From: Podospora pseudocomata | Taxonomy: Eukaryota; Ascomycota; Sordariomycetes; Sordariales; Podosporaceae | DNA length: 64,000 nucleotides | Direction of reading: 5' to 3' | NCBI RefSeq assembly: GCF_035222375.1 | Contig: NW_026946363.1 | Coordinates: forward strand, 7,006,001-7,070,000 | Made by a program: the position numbers and the translations under genes | Shown: positions 1-11,807 of the stretch, piece by piece | Layout of the letters: each line of letters starts with the position of its first letter | Numbering within the stretch: position 1 is the stretch's first letter | The notes under the pieces: generated by a model | What the model was told of the DNA's origin: nothing | The model's input: the letters and a program-made list of their open reading frames with translations, nothing else | Databases searched by the model: none

Positions 1-650
1 CCTATGATCTCGTGCCGAACATAGCCCGACAGGAGACACAGTCACCAAAACCATAGTGGCACCCCAATCCAGCCGGTCTGCTTCGCCGCCTGGCTTTGGA
101 TGTTCCGGCTATTTCTCAGCGTGCTGCCATCGTTTGAACCATCATTCATCGGGCTATCGACCGCCTTTTCCCCGTCATTTCTCACATTCGGGCTCTCGCT
201 CAGGTGAGCAAAGAGCGGTGGGAAGACCAAACAAACCCCTACTCGCCAGGAAGTCGAATCCCTGGATGCCCCGGACAAAGGAATCACATCGAGAACGCTG
301 CGTGGACGAAATCTGTCTCTCGCGGCTGCATGACACTGCGTGCCGGTGGTCAAGAAAAGAAAGGCAACACCCAAGCTCCTTGTTGCTGTGTGCGAGCCTC
401 AAGGAGTATTTACAGGCTTCCCAGCTTGCGAGGGTGCTCTGCGTGGGCTTTGTTGTTTGTAGCCTGAAAGGGAATGGGTTTCCAACATCAAGTCTCTCTC
501 AGCCACAGACGCAAGCACTGTCTGACTTGGTGATTGTGTCCCCTCCAGTCGCTAGGCCTGCCACCCTTATTACCCCTCCCATCTCTCTCCCCCAGAGTTG
601 CAGTGGTAACGAGCAAGGCACGCGAGACATCTCCACAACATATCGCCGCC
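1..650. other. Upstream region of the APSES gene, no gene seen
   Basis: This stretch lies at the left edge and ahead of the first start codon. Open frames occur on both strands, but none shows a recognisable domain or convincing splice structure. It probably holds the 5' leader and promoter of the downstream transcription factor gene. Confidence 0.5.
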
Positions 651-2746
651 ATGGTATCAGTAGCCTCTCTTCTTAACCCGGAGCCTCCTCGGGCTCCGTT
701 GCCAAGTTCTCGACCCAGTCAATTCGCTTCACCTTCAGCTCGTCCAGCTGTCGCCTTTACATCAGGACCATCACCCGACAGGCCGGGGACCAGGACAGCA
801 AACATGCAAGACGATCCCAGACCAGCTCGACATGCAGTCAGAGGCATGGTCAACTATCCACCGTTCGAGGACCTGGATGCAGCCTCGCTCCACGAGGTCC
901 ACAGGTTCCATGTGTCAGATCTGCGGGAGATTCAGAGCAACTGCCGCCGGATTCCTTACCACAGCCAAAAGAAAGACTTCTATCAGAAGACCGGGCGAGA
1001 AAGCTTCGAAGGTAAACCAACAAGAAGTCCGGACTGCATCGCGGGATACCTGTACTGACTTTGACAGTTTTCGAGTACTCTTTTAGACTTCCCAGGGACA
1101 GTCGCCTTCGATCAGACAACAGTTACACCGTCATGTGGGATTATAATGTTGGCCTCGTGCGCATGACTCCATTCTTCAAGTGTCTTGAATACGGGAAGGT
1201 TTGTTTGTTCCGGTGCTCGGTCCTGGATGAGGAGGGAAATTTGCTGATTACATTAGACTACTCCTGCGAAAATGCTCAACCAGAACCCGGGGCTCAAGGA
1301 CATTACGCACAGCATCACTGGGGGATCTATTATCGCCCAAGGTATGCTATGCACGAGAGGTTACCTACGATAGATATGCTAATGCATGTCGCAGGCTACT
1401 GGATGCCATACTCCTGTGCCAAGGCTGTCTGTGCAACATTCTGTTACCAGATTGCAGGTGCCTTGATTCCCCTATTCGGCCCAAGTTTCCCCTCGGAGTG
1501 CATTCGGGAAGGTATGCCTGGCTACAAACACATGGTCATCGATCCCGACATCATTGCCAAAGCTAGGCTGGAGGCAAGGCGACTGCTACATCTTCCAACA
1601 CCACGCAGTGGCCCTCTACTCAGTCCACGCATGTCTCGCAGCGTCAGTCCTCGACCATGTCCACGACCGCCCCGGCTGGCCGCCGAGCCCTACAGCAACC
1701 GGATAGACTACGATCGACCGATGCCTTTGAGTCCGCATAGTAACGCAGACCACGAATTCTATGCTGGATCGCCTGATATCTACAGTCGTAATACACCCAC
1801 CGAGTTCATGCCCGGCGGATATGGGACTGGTATCCGTCCACCACCAATGAACACTCCAACAAGATGGACTCCAGTAAACCTTCCACGGCCGTATCCATCG
1901 TATCGCTCTGATCCATATACTGAACGGGAGCAGCGTCGCCCGCAGCATCAACACCATCAATATCCGCAACCGTGGACAAGGAACAACATTGAAGACAAGT
2001 CCTACGGATCTCGAGCCAATCCATGGCTCTCTGCAGTTCCACGTATTCCATCACCATACCCTCAACGCGCCGTACGGTCCCCCACCATTCAAAATACTAC
2101 TGCACGACCATACGAGCGTCCCGCGCATACGCTACCACCCATTCGAAGTCTCTATCAAAGCCTTGGTGCAAATAAACGGACATTTGATCAGATCGAGCGG
2201 CCTACAAGCAGTCATTCCACGCCCGCAACTGACCAAAGGCCGGATATTAGTCCTTACCCCAAACTCCGTGGTCTTCCTCCCGCCTCGCGATCCCTAAGCC
2301 CGAGTATGCAACCAGTTAGGCCGGCTTCGGAGGAGGATGCTGCGCTAACACTGATGCGACTTTGCGTAAAAACGAGCAAGCAGGAGGAGAAACAGGAGCA
2401 AGAGCAGAGACAAGATGATGCCATTCCGGAGAGTTCAGGTGTGGGACCAAAAGGCGAGAGCAATACTACTTCCAGCAGCCTGGTAACGACTATCGGCAGT
2501 CCTACGTGCAGCAACGGCGGCCAGACAAGGGTATGGAGCGAGGATGCTGATTTGAAGATGGAGCACGCCAGCACACCGTCATCTCCACATGCTGGTGACG
2601 CCAATGTGACTTCCACACCCAATTCACTGGCCATCAGGTCCGTGTCCTCCTCCTCTGACGCCGACAACGAAGACAATGATGATTGCAACGACGATGTAAG
2701 TACCAGGCGCAGGAGAGGGTCAAAGAGGAGGAGGGTTCTGAGTTGA
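651..2746 (+). CDS. APSES/KilA-N-type DNA-binding transcription factor (Xbp1-like)
   Basis: Predicted sequence-specific DNA-binding regulator of 642 residues, acting in the nucleus. Exons 651-1011, 1068-1198, 1257-1341 and 1395-2746; the three introns (53-58 nt) have GT-AG ends, and splicing is needed to restore the domain, since the intron at 1199 otherwise replaces the TTPAKML segment. The APSES-like domain spans about residues 115-250, with the hallmarks [17 protein letters not shown], then HSITGGSI, then [18 protein letters not shown] and GPSFPSECI. The remaining two thirds is Pro/Ser-rich and disordered, with a Gln/Glu stretch and a basic [10 protein letters not shown] tail that looks like a nuclear signal. 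The start at 651 was chosen for its GCCGCCATGG context. The domain match is clear. The Xbp1-like subgroup assignment is from memory of the family and less certain. No target genes can be read from the context. Confidence 0.85.
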
Positions 2747-3297
2747 TGTGATGAAATTTGGCTGCTGCTCTCGATGTTCATTTTACGGTACACTGCCAGT
2801 ATTCCTGGGGTTTTGCTCAAGTCATTATCCACTTCATTCTCATCTTCCACATGTCACTACTTCATTTTTACCTAAATAGCCAACACCACCTGCCACGTGG
2901 GTGGGATTCGGGGAGCCAGGTCTCGGGCTGGTTTTGTCGGGTATGGATTTCATGGTATGAGCAAAGGGTTGAGGGAAATTTCTGGTGTTTCGAGGCAATG
3001 GGACAAGAAAATAAAAAGGAGGCGCTTCGGTTTGGGGGGTTTTTATCTACAAGGCGGTTGGCGAGCATTGATATTGGAATGTTACTTCTTGTTCTTTGCA
3101 TATCTTACCTGAGTTCATGGCTATGCTTATCGGTCTTTTTTTGTTTTCTTTCCTTCGTTTTCATAATTCTTGAATATTTGGCATTACCGCTGGGGAAATT
3201 TTTTGGGTGAGGAACAGAAAACGAAAAGCTAGACACCGCCGGGAACACGAAGAGGACTTTGGCCCGGTGTGTATGTGTGTGTGTATGTGTGTGGGGG

Positions 3298-3358
<61 letters not shown>

Positions 3359-5094
3359 GGTGCTTCTTTTGACAATACCAATTAGATGGGGTTATCTAGC
3401 GAGTAGCGAAAGCAAACATACAAACAACCGATCGGTTCTCTTTCTCTGGCAGGTGACAAACATCAGGTAGAACGAATATTGCTTTTTGGACATTCAATTC
3501 AACCACCCTCCTAGGTCTGCAAATAGTCACCGTCATAACAAGCTATCAGGCTGTGCTGGAGGCTCAAGACGCAGGAACAAGGAAAATCTCAAACGACATT
3601 CCATGACGTGCATGACCTGACTTGAGGCGCGTAGGTGTTTAACTGCAGTGGAACACCTGTTTGGAAACCCATCACATAGGTACCTTACCTTGACTCTTCT
3701 CATCGGGCCGGGCCGGGGGAGGGTAAAACCCAGAAGAACGATATCCAATGAAGTTCGGCACACAGAACGAATGATGGAACTTTGTGTTTCTGATGCGATG
3801 CTGATGAGTCACTGCAAAGGGGTTGGAGTAACATTTTGAACTTGGTTACAGTTGTTAAGAATGGAAGTGAATGGTTGGGGGGACGTGGGGTGAGATGGGG
3901 AGATGAGTTGATTAATCGGTTGTACAGATGTGAGATGCAGGTGCTGGGGTCTCACGACAGGATCTTGTAGGGTTATGCAGAGTTTAGTGTCTTGTACAAG
4001 TAGAAATAGGAATTGATAGAGAAGAATGGAGGTGAGTGTTTACTTACCTCTGAAAATGTTGAGGGTACGAGCAGTTTGTCTTTTCAAGCTCCAAGCTCCT
4101 GCCTCAAGCTTTAAGGAAACTGCACAAGTTCTTCGTCCGGAAATTCTTGTCCGCTGTTCGACAGAGCCCACGCCCTCTCAAATTTCGGGTTGAAAACTGC
4201 CTGGCAGGGCAGCCAATGATTTGAAGAGATTATTTTTGACTCTTTTAGCCCTATATTAGTTTGTGAGATACGCTCCTAGAAGTTTTGGGGTTTACTGGCA
4301 AGTTTTGTGCGGTGGTGTTGGAAGCCGTGGCATGTCAACACGAACTGGAAAAGGGGCGTTGCCAAGGGTAACTTGCTCAAGTCCAGCATCGCTCCACTTT
4401 CATGATATTGCCATCAAGCCGCCGAACACAGACACTTTGTGCATTGAAAAAATGAGGAATTCATGTGGTAGAAGAAGCGTTCAGTTTTTTCCATCCCTAC
4501 AATTGTCATCAGTGGATCTGATGGAAGCTTCATCGTGTGTTAGTGGCGCCGCCCGCATGCGCCATCTTGAACTGCCTTATTTTTAACAACTGGGGTATGG
4601 GATGGGAACACTATCGTCGAGAGCTGTAATTGCTTTAACAGGATTGCTATTTGTTGGAATGTCACTGCGACATGGCGAGTATCGCGGCACTGTTCGGCAG
4701 AAATACTCACCCCAGGCCTCAACTGGTGCGTTGACCGGATTTTGCGTCTCCATACTCCCAGCGCCTCTTCTGTGTGAGGCACCAATTGTCCGTTTCGAAA
4801 CCTTAAGCAAGCACCCACCGTTTGGTATAATATCTCTGGTTAGGACAAAAACCTTTAATCCTGAGCTTCCGTTGTCGCATCCTGCCTTGTGGAACAGACC
4901 TCTTGCATCGAATCCACGACATCAAAGCCCTCTCCTCCCACACCTTCAATAAGTCACACGGAATTGGCGTGTGTACTCAAATAGACAACAATTACCACCG
5001 AGAATTCTTTGACTGTTAGCTGCGTCCGCAGCCACGCAGCCTCATCGGAGCTTCCGCAGCTCCACCAACACCAACGGCAGCTGCAGCACCCAAC
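2747..5094. other. Long intergenic region, no gene supported
   Basis: About 2.3 kb between two plus-strand genes. It holds a TG microsatellite near 3.3 kb and several short chance open frames (4263-4586 and 4602-4952 are the longest on the plus strand). None has a domain or splice structure. The right part is presumably the promoter of the small Cys-rich gene. Confidence 0.5.
3299..3351. repeat. (TG)26 dinucleotide microsatellite
   Basis: An uninterrupted run of about 26 TG units, flanked on the left by imperfect TG/TATG repeats from about 3267 and on the right by GGGT repeats. It lies in intergenic DNA. Length variation between strains is expected. Confidence 0.95.
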
Positions 5095-5533
5095 ATGTGC
5101 GAAATCCAAGAACGCCACGACAAGCGATGTGGCCACCTCGTCGAGATGTCCTATGAGTCCTGTAAGTTTCTTCGCAAAAAACCATTGCCTCCGTATCGCT
5201 CATCACTAATCTCCGTCTTCTACCCTCACAGGCGAAGATGCATGCGGCAACTGGGAGGTCTTCAACTGGCACACACACCTCGTTCGCTGCGGGATGTCCC
5301 GGTGCGTGGAGCTCCGCAGGCAAATGAGGAGGTTCCAGAGAACACAGCGACGGATGGCGATCAATCAGTTTCCTTCCTCGCCCAGGGCTCAAGAGTTGCG
5401 ATCTGATGACACGAAGATGGAGGACAAGGAGGAGCCCCAAGTCGAGCATAAAGAAAAAAGTATGCCAACGCCAAAATCCGCGACTGCGACCGAGAACCAG
5501 GAGAAGAGGAGGGACTTTTGGGGTGTTATATAA
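5095..5533 (+). CDS. Small Cys/His-rich protein, function unknown
   Basis: Predicted 122-residue protein from exons 5095-5161 and 5232-5533, joined across a 70-nt intron with a GTAAGT donor and CACAG acceptor. The first 47 residues carry Cys at 2, 12, 23, 27, 42 and 47 and His at 8, 14, 36 and 38. This could form a small zinc-binding fold, for example the C-x3-C and C-x4-C pairs around an H-x-H. The rest is a basic Arg/Gln-rich helix-like stretch followed by a charged, probably disordered tail. No signal peptide is seen. I do not recognise the family. The metal-binding idea is inference from spacing alone. The gene converges with CNS1, 352 bp away. Confidence 0.6.
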
Positions 5534-5885
5534 GAACCGTTTCTCTTGGTTTTCTTGACGTTTTTTGTGTTTTGTTGTTCTCTTCTGTGTGGAAACAGAT
5601 GCTTATTAGTTCTTAGTTCACGCAGATGTACGAGCATGGAACTTCGAGAAGATAAACGTCGACTAGTACAACATCAGTTTGTAGCATGAAATGGCTTGGA
5701 AACGAGGGGTTTTGTCATGAACACTGACATGTAGTTGATTGAACTGGTGTAGGTGAATAGTTACAGATGGGCGTGCCCGAGAGTCTTCAGTTAGTGGCAT
5801 AATGATATTGGAGCATTGCCTTTCTTTTTGGGTACATAACCCTCAACTACAGCCTCCTTTTGATGTCACGATCAGTGGGTATCAC
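5534..5885. other. Convergent 3' region, no gene
   Basis: Short spacer between the 3' ends of the Cys-rich gene and CNS1. It presumably holds both 3' UTRs; nothing else is seen. Confidence 0.5.
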
Positions 5886-7250
5886 CTACTTCCTCCCAAG
5901 CTTCTTCTCCTTCCAGTCCTTCACCCAGCCCTCTGCCTTCCCCTTGGGCACCACGAAAATCTTGAGTAGATCATCCACAATCTCCACGTTGCCACTGCTC
6001 AACACTTTGAGCAGTGATACTTTCTTGCCCACCTTTGCCAACCCTCCACTGACTGTCTCAACGTAGCACTCGACATTGTTCGCCGTGTATTTGTTTTCTC
6101 TGTCCCATGGCAGAGGGAACACATACCCAAAATGCTGCTCCAAGCTCTCTGTCTCGTTAAACGCCTTGATGAAATCGCTCTCATAGTCGGCAGGATACAG
6201 CAGCATCGTCGGCACCGAAAGGGAACTCTGGGGATCCAGCGGGTCGGGAACAAGCTGGACATGCGCGTCCTCCATGTCAGGCGGCTTCCCGGTCGACCTC
6301 GTCTTGATGTTTCTAGCCTCCAGTGCTGCTTTCAACAGCACCTCCTTTCTCCTGGCATCAGCCGCCCTTTTCTCCTCGGCCTTCTTGTGCGCCGTCACTG
6401 TCTCGTTCTTGGCGATGATCTCCTTGGCCAGCTGCTGCAGCGCCGCGTTCGAAGAGTCAATCTCTAACCCCCTCGCGCAAGCATCATCCGACTCGACGAT
6501 CTTGTTCACCGCCAACAGCGCCTTTGCAGACCGGTAAAAGGCCTTGACGTTCTTCGGATTCAGCTTCAGCGCAGCCGCGCAGTCCAACGTGCAAGACCGG
6601 TAGTTCTTCAGCTCCAAATGACAAGCCGCCCGGTTGACGTACAACTGCTCCAACAGCGTCCTCTCCTTTTGCGTTTCTTCGGGTTCATCCTCCACCTCTT
6701 CATACTCCTCTTTTGTCGCTGTCTTCTCATCCTCCTTGACAACCCCCGACCCATCATTCTCCGCCAACCTCTTCTTCTCCCCCTCCTCAAAAGCCTTCTG
6801 CTCCTCCTCGCTCCTCATCGCCACCTCCTGCTGCTTCTGGACCTTTTTCTTGATCCCCTTACTCCGTCTAAACTCCTCCGCCTGCAAGATCTGGACTCCC
6901 TTGCCGTAAAACTCCTTCGCATCAGCCCACTTCTTAGCCTTGAAACACTCATTCCCCTGCTCCTTGAAGTTGAGGCCGTTTTCCAAAGGCGTGCCGTCAT
7001 AGGCAAGAGACTGCAAAGCGGCAAGCTCCTCGTTCTCTTCAGAGTCGTCCAGCTCGGTCATGAACAGCGGGTGTTTGTTCAAGTCGGCGATCGTCTCCTC
7101 GAGCGTCATGCCTGTGTTGACCTTGTAACCGGCTGGCAGGCCGGGGAACATGGTGGAGAGGTCGGCTCCTGCCGGGGGAGGGGCAGGGCCGATTGGGACA
7201 TTGTTGTCATCCAACTTGAGGTCTCTGGTGTCGTTGGCGAGATTATCCAT
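5886..7250 (-). CDS. CNS1: CNS1/TTC4-type TPR co-chaperone of Hsp90
   Basis: Intronless 454-residue protein of the Cns1/TTC4 family. In yeast Cns1 is an essential TPR co-chaperone that binds the C-terminal tails of Hsp90 and Hsp70 in the cytosol. The N-terminal part (about 1-90) has the family's acidic region with MFPGLPAGY and the LNKHPLFM motif. TPR motifs follow from about residue 92 (LNFKEQGNECFKAKKW) and again after a charged Lys/Glu insert (LYVNRAACHLELKNYRSC, then VKAFYRSAKALLAV). A C-terminal domain of roughly 120 residues includes VPTMLLYPADYESDFI and matches the Cns1 'wheel' domain region. Length is close to the family norm. The family identification is firm. The long Glu/Lys insert between TPRs is common in fungal copies. 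Confidence 0.93.
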   Translation of the reverse strand: MDNLANDTRDLKLDDNNVPIGPAPPPAGADLSTMFPGLPAGYKVNTGMTLEETIADLNKHPLFMTELDDSEENEELAALQSLAYDGTPLENGLNFKEQGNECFKAKKWADAKEFYGKGVQILQAEEFRRSKGIKKKVQKQQEVAMRSEEEQKAFEEGEKKRLAENDGSGVVKEDEKTATKEEYEEVEDEPEETQKERTLLEQLYVNRAACHLELKNYRSCTLDCAAALKLNPKNVKAFYRSAKALLAVNKIVESDDACARGLEIDSSNAALQQLAKEIIAKNETVTAHKKAEEKRAADARRKEVLLKAALEARNIKTRSTGKPPDMEDAHVQLVPDPLDPQSSLSVPTMLLYPADYESDFIKAFNETESLEQHFGYVFPLPWDRENKYTANNVECYVETVSGGLAKVGKKVSLLKVLSSGNVEIVDDLLKIFVVPKGKAEGWVKDWKEKKLGRK

Positions 7251-7938
7251 TTTGGGCGGGTTTTCCTTTTTTGGATTTTTTTTTTTTGGAGATGACTAAG
7301 TGAGAGACTGAAACTGAGCTATTTGCGACCCAGTGAGAAAACCAGCCAGTCCCGCTGAAACGGGTATGTTGGGTTGGCCGTCGACAGATAACCGTAGACA
7401 AAAGTCGTAAGCTATACAGAGAAATGTCCAAATAAGCGAGCCGTTTGTAGAGAAATTTTTGAGGGACGTATTTCTTCTCTTGCCCAACGCGAGATCGGTT
7501 TGTTTCTTCCCGCTCTGGTGGAGTGGCAATGGTGAGGTTGGAAAAATTATTAACCTTGGGGTTAGGGTTCGTCTCGAGCGGGGAAGCTCCTTGAACCATC
7601 GTCAACCCTGACACAACCCTGACCAAGGCACAAGCAAGCAGAGTGTCAAGTTCGAGAACAGAATAACAGAAATCTATATTCGTGACCCATATCTACAGTT
7701 CCATCTATGGTATAATCCCAATGCTCACCATATTATGCCAGTCGTCGGATATCATAACCGTCGTGAGCGCAGCGCTGTGACGAACAGAAAACAAGAAAGA
7801 ACCCAAACGCCTCGCCTCGCTTCTATAAATCCCGACCCTTTTCTATCCCACCGCCCATCCATATCAATATCACCCTGAAAAATATCCCCCATTATAACCA
7901 CCCTCAATTACTTTAGCATCAAAAGCTTTGCCCACCAC
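7251..7938. other. Spacer between two minus-strand genes
   Basis: Contains the upstream region of CNS1 and the 3' flank of the MFS gene. A T/A run lies just upstream of the CNS1 start. No gene is seen. Confidence 0.5.
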
Positions 7939-9568
7939 CTAGGCTTCAAACCGTTCCTCCTCCTCAGTTTTCCGGGCTGGATATCTCTTTACAGAGAAGC
8001 ACTGCACCGCACCAAAAACAGCCACAAGGGCACTCCCCCACCAGGCAAGCGCTGTGCAATCCACCCTCTTCCCCATGGCATAAAGATACCCGGCAACGGG
8101 TGGTGCGATCATGCGGCAGGCGGCACCAGCACTTGCCGCAAGACCGTTGACCTTGCCCAGCACTGACGGGCTGGGTGTGGCCTCCTTGATTAAGATAAGA
8201 AGTAAGGGGTACAGAATAATCGACAAGAAGTTCCGGACTCCGAGGCAGAAGTAAACGGCTGGGTAGAGGAGCTGATCGGGGACGTAAAGAAGGCCGGGAA
8301 CAATCATGTATGCGATCGGGTGGAGAACCGTCACAATAATGAAGAGCCTATGCACACCTATCCGCTCGGCCAGTGGCGGAAAGATGACGGCTTGAACGAC
8401 CAACGCGATGATGCCTTGAACGGCAAGAATCATGCCGACAGCCTGGAGAGAGAGGCCCAGGCCGCCGGGGGAGTAGAGCGGGTTGACCGTGCCAAACAAG
8501 GCGTGAATAGGAACTCGGTCGTCCTCGAAGAAGATGGGCATAAGGTGATCGTAGGTCATGGAATGGTAGGTGAAGATAGAGAGGGAGACGACGACAGCCA
8601 TAATTCTCCTGGAGAATATATTGGTGTGCTGCTTCTCGATGTCTTTTGGCTCCTTGATATCTCGATCCCGCATGGTGCCATAGTTTTCGTCTCGCATGTC
8701 AACGGCCGGGCGCTTGATGGCGTCTGACGTCTCGATCAGGGGGGTATTCTCGGAGAGGAACGTGTGGTCGGGGAGGGAGATGCGCGGCTGCATGTCGGGA
8801 TGTGTCTCTTCCAGCAAGAAGTAGCCCATCGTGATGCTGACAAGAAGAAGCGCAGCACAAATAAGATTCGGTAGGAGGTAAGGGAAGCGCTGGAAGAGAG
8901 AGCCCGTGGGAAATAGGTGGGGGTACGACTCGTGGGGGTCTGCAAACAAACCCCCTATCATGGGTCCAATGATCGTACCGACACTCCAAACAAACGGCAC
9001 TGTTACTAGTTAGCCCAGCAAATTTCGAAACAAGAAAGCTTGCGAAATAACGTACTGATAGAGTATGCCTTCGGCTCGTGCTCAGGCTTTGTCACCAGCT
9101 CGCCGACCATGGTCTGGATGACGGCAATATTGCCGTTCAAAAGCCCACCGATGACTCGCCCAGCCAAGGCGATCCAAATGTTGTAAGCAAAGCCCACCAT
9201 GATCATGCTAAACATGGTTCCCACGCATCCCAGTAACAACACGGGCTTTCGCCCAATGCGGTCCGAGAGCCCTCCCCAATACATACCCATCAAGGCCTCC
9301 GCAAGAGCGAAGGACGAGATGAGGAGGCCAGCATAGAATGAAGCATCTTCTTCGTTTCCAATCTGATACCGTTTGATCAAGGCCCAAGCATAAGGGAAAA
9401 TCGAGGTGAGTGCAATTGGCTCGGCAAGGCGGACAATTGCTACAGAAAAAGGTTAGATATTTGAAAGCCCCATCTCAAAACGTGGCGGAAAATGAACCCA
9501 CCGAGAATGAACAGCTGAAAAGCAGGGAACTTCTCCGGGTCGCGGCGACTCGGTGTCTTCAGTGTCAT
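7939..9568 (-). CDS. MFS transporter (ZIFL/multidrug-type, 12 TM predicted)
   Basis: Predicted 503-residue major facilitator superfamily membrane transporter. Exons on the minus strand are 9568-9502, 9439-9056 and 8999-7939, with introns of 62 and 56 nt. Splicing yields the expected NH2-terminal start MTLKTPSRRDPEKFP and joins KAYSI to MPFVWSVG. The MFS motif A is present as GGLSDRIGRKPVLL between the second and third membrane segments. GRVIGGLLNGNIAVIQTM is typical of the zinc-induced-facilitator-like/YCR023c group. A long polar central loop separates the two six-helix halves, and the C terminus is short and acidic. The substrate cannot be inferred; relatives export drugs, metals or small organics. 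No secondary-metabolite genes lie nearby. Confidence 0.9.
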
Positions 9569-11807
9569 CGTGTGCCGGTGAAGCTTGCAATTTCACAAAG
9601 CCAAGGAGACAGGAAAAGAGAGGTTGTCAAGCCGAGAGATTAAGAATGATAGTTGCGTGCAAGGACCCTGTAAACTAGGGTAAACTTCGTGTCGGAGAAC
9701 AAGAAGGTAGAAGAGAGACTACAGAGAGAGAAAAAGTGGCAAACCTCGACAGCGAGCATGAGAGTGGTAATATATCAGTGGGAGCAACTCTAGCCCACTC
9801 ACTGTCTTCTGAAAGCTGTTGACATGGCAAGAAACCAAGAGCGGGAAAAAATTATGGACCCTTTGGCGCATTGATACGTCTGGGACCAGGCGTCGAACAT
9901 TCCATGATGGCTGTAGTGTTCCAGACACACGGTCCGGCTACTATCAGTTGATAGCTAATATCCTACCTTGCCGCGTCTTCCCTGGGGGGTGAATATCGAA
10001 GATCACCTTTCTGCAAGCGGCAGTGACAGGGCCAAGACCGCAGAAAAACGAACGCGGAAGCTCTTCCGGTGCATGTTGCGTGCTTCACCCAGCCATCGGA
10101 GAAAATGAGCAAGGTAAAGACACGGAACGAGCCAAAAGAGGTTGCGCAGGAAAATATCGATTGAGAATGGTCGGTAGCTCGGACCGTGGGTGAAGAAGGC
10201 AAACTGAGCAAGCTTGTGAACCCTGCGCTGATCTGCTGGGATGGACAAAGGTGAGCCGAAAGCTGTCTCCACAACCGTTGGTTGGCCCTAGCGTCGAACA
10301 TGCTGGTGTTGTTGAGCTCTGGCCAATCAGAAGCTTTCAGCTACTGTGGGGAACCCTTCCACTGCAGCACTGCAGCGGCGGCAGGCCACCGCAAGGAAAC
10401 TCGCTCCGATATCAAAATCTTTGTGCGCTTGAATCCTGCAAAAATCTCGATTTCTGTGAATCATGGAAATCCTCGCATTGGTTGGCAGCCAGCAGCATCA
10501 CACACACCATGGCTTCTTGGGCTTGCTCTCTTGTCAGAAATCAGTTCGCTGCAGTGATAAACCGATGGGCATCCATTACCTAGGTGCTCGTCGAGAGAGA
10601 CACGGCCCGTCGTCCGTTTCCTTATCAGTTGGTGATCTGATAACGTTCTTATCTCGGTCTATCTCGCTCGGCCACGCACGACAATCCAAATTCTCTCACA
10701 ACAGCCTGATTACTACATTGCATACAGCCAGTCAGTCCATGTTACGAATGCTCTTCCTTTGGGTCATCTCGATGACGATCTATTATCGGCCGCAACTCGG
10801 CAGCTTCGACGGCGCCAAGGTTGACAGCGGGAAGCGGTGACTCGGTCAAATGTTTGTTTGGTCTCCTTAACGCCGCTTAGAAGAATGCGACAACGCCATC
10901 CGGCCTTTTTTTCGTCCCAATCTTGTGGGTGTCATCCACCACCCGTTGAAGCAACCTAAGCGTGCGCCGACACCGGGCTACTGTTTCGGTGGCCGTGCTG
11001 TCAGGACAGTTGTCGGTGAGCAATTATGAACCCCTGAGGATTGGCACAAGCTACACAAGCAAGCGGCTTCCGACTGCAGTGCTGTGACGCTGCAAGACAA
11101 CCCTTCGTATGACGATTTCTCGCCCAGGCGCAATGGCGAGCCAGAGCCTTATCGGCCTGCATCTCCTCGCAAGCCGGATGAACCCTAGCTCTCTGCCTGC
11201 TAGCCCGTCACCTCTCCTGCAGGTCACATCGACTCGCATTGTCTCCTAAGTCTTTGCATATGCCGTATGCCGGCTTGCATCCACTGGGCTCAACTCGGCC
11301 AGATCCTTCGACTCACTCATCGTGAACATTATGAGGACGTACAGACTGTCCTACTTGGTACGCAGGAAGTCACGAACTAACAACTGGACATATGGAAGAG
11401 ATGTCACACCAATGTCCCCCAGATAAGATACAGACAACACCGCAACACCTTGCTTCTGAACTTGCAGAAATGGCAAGCAAGAGCTTTTATTTCCGAGTAG
11501 ATACTGATCTATCATGACGGAAACCTGCATCAAGCTTGCTTCGCTTGAGCTACATGCCGAGATAAGGAGGGCCGCTGTAACCTCTGATCGTAGTGTACCC
11601 ATCGGTGCCCAAGCACCGGACCCACGAAGCTACCGGCCTCGTCTGCTCCTTGTACCCGAGCAGCACAAGCTGAGACTGACTGCCGGGTATGGCCAGGGCA
11701 AGTCTAGCTAGGTTTCGTCCCGTGTGTCGACATGGGAGCCCGTTATAAGCCTCCCGTTCTCGCATGCTCCTACCTGGCAGGCTAGTAGAGCATCAGGATT
11801 CTCGGTA
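9569..11807. other. 2.2 kb intergenic region, no gene supported
   Basis: Lies between the start of the MFS gene and the 3' end of the 453-residue gene. It has only short open frames on both strands, with no domain and no convincing chain of splice sites. The part next to 9568 is presumably the MFS promoter. Confidence 0.45.

Noticed and set aside
56-676. 206-codon plus-strand frame at the left edge
   Set aside because: It overlaps the start of the APSES gene in another frame and has no domain.
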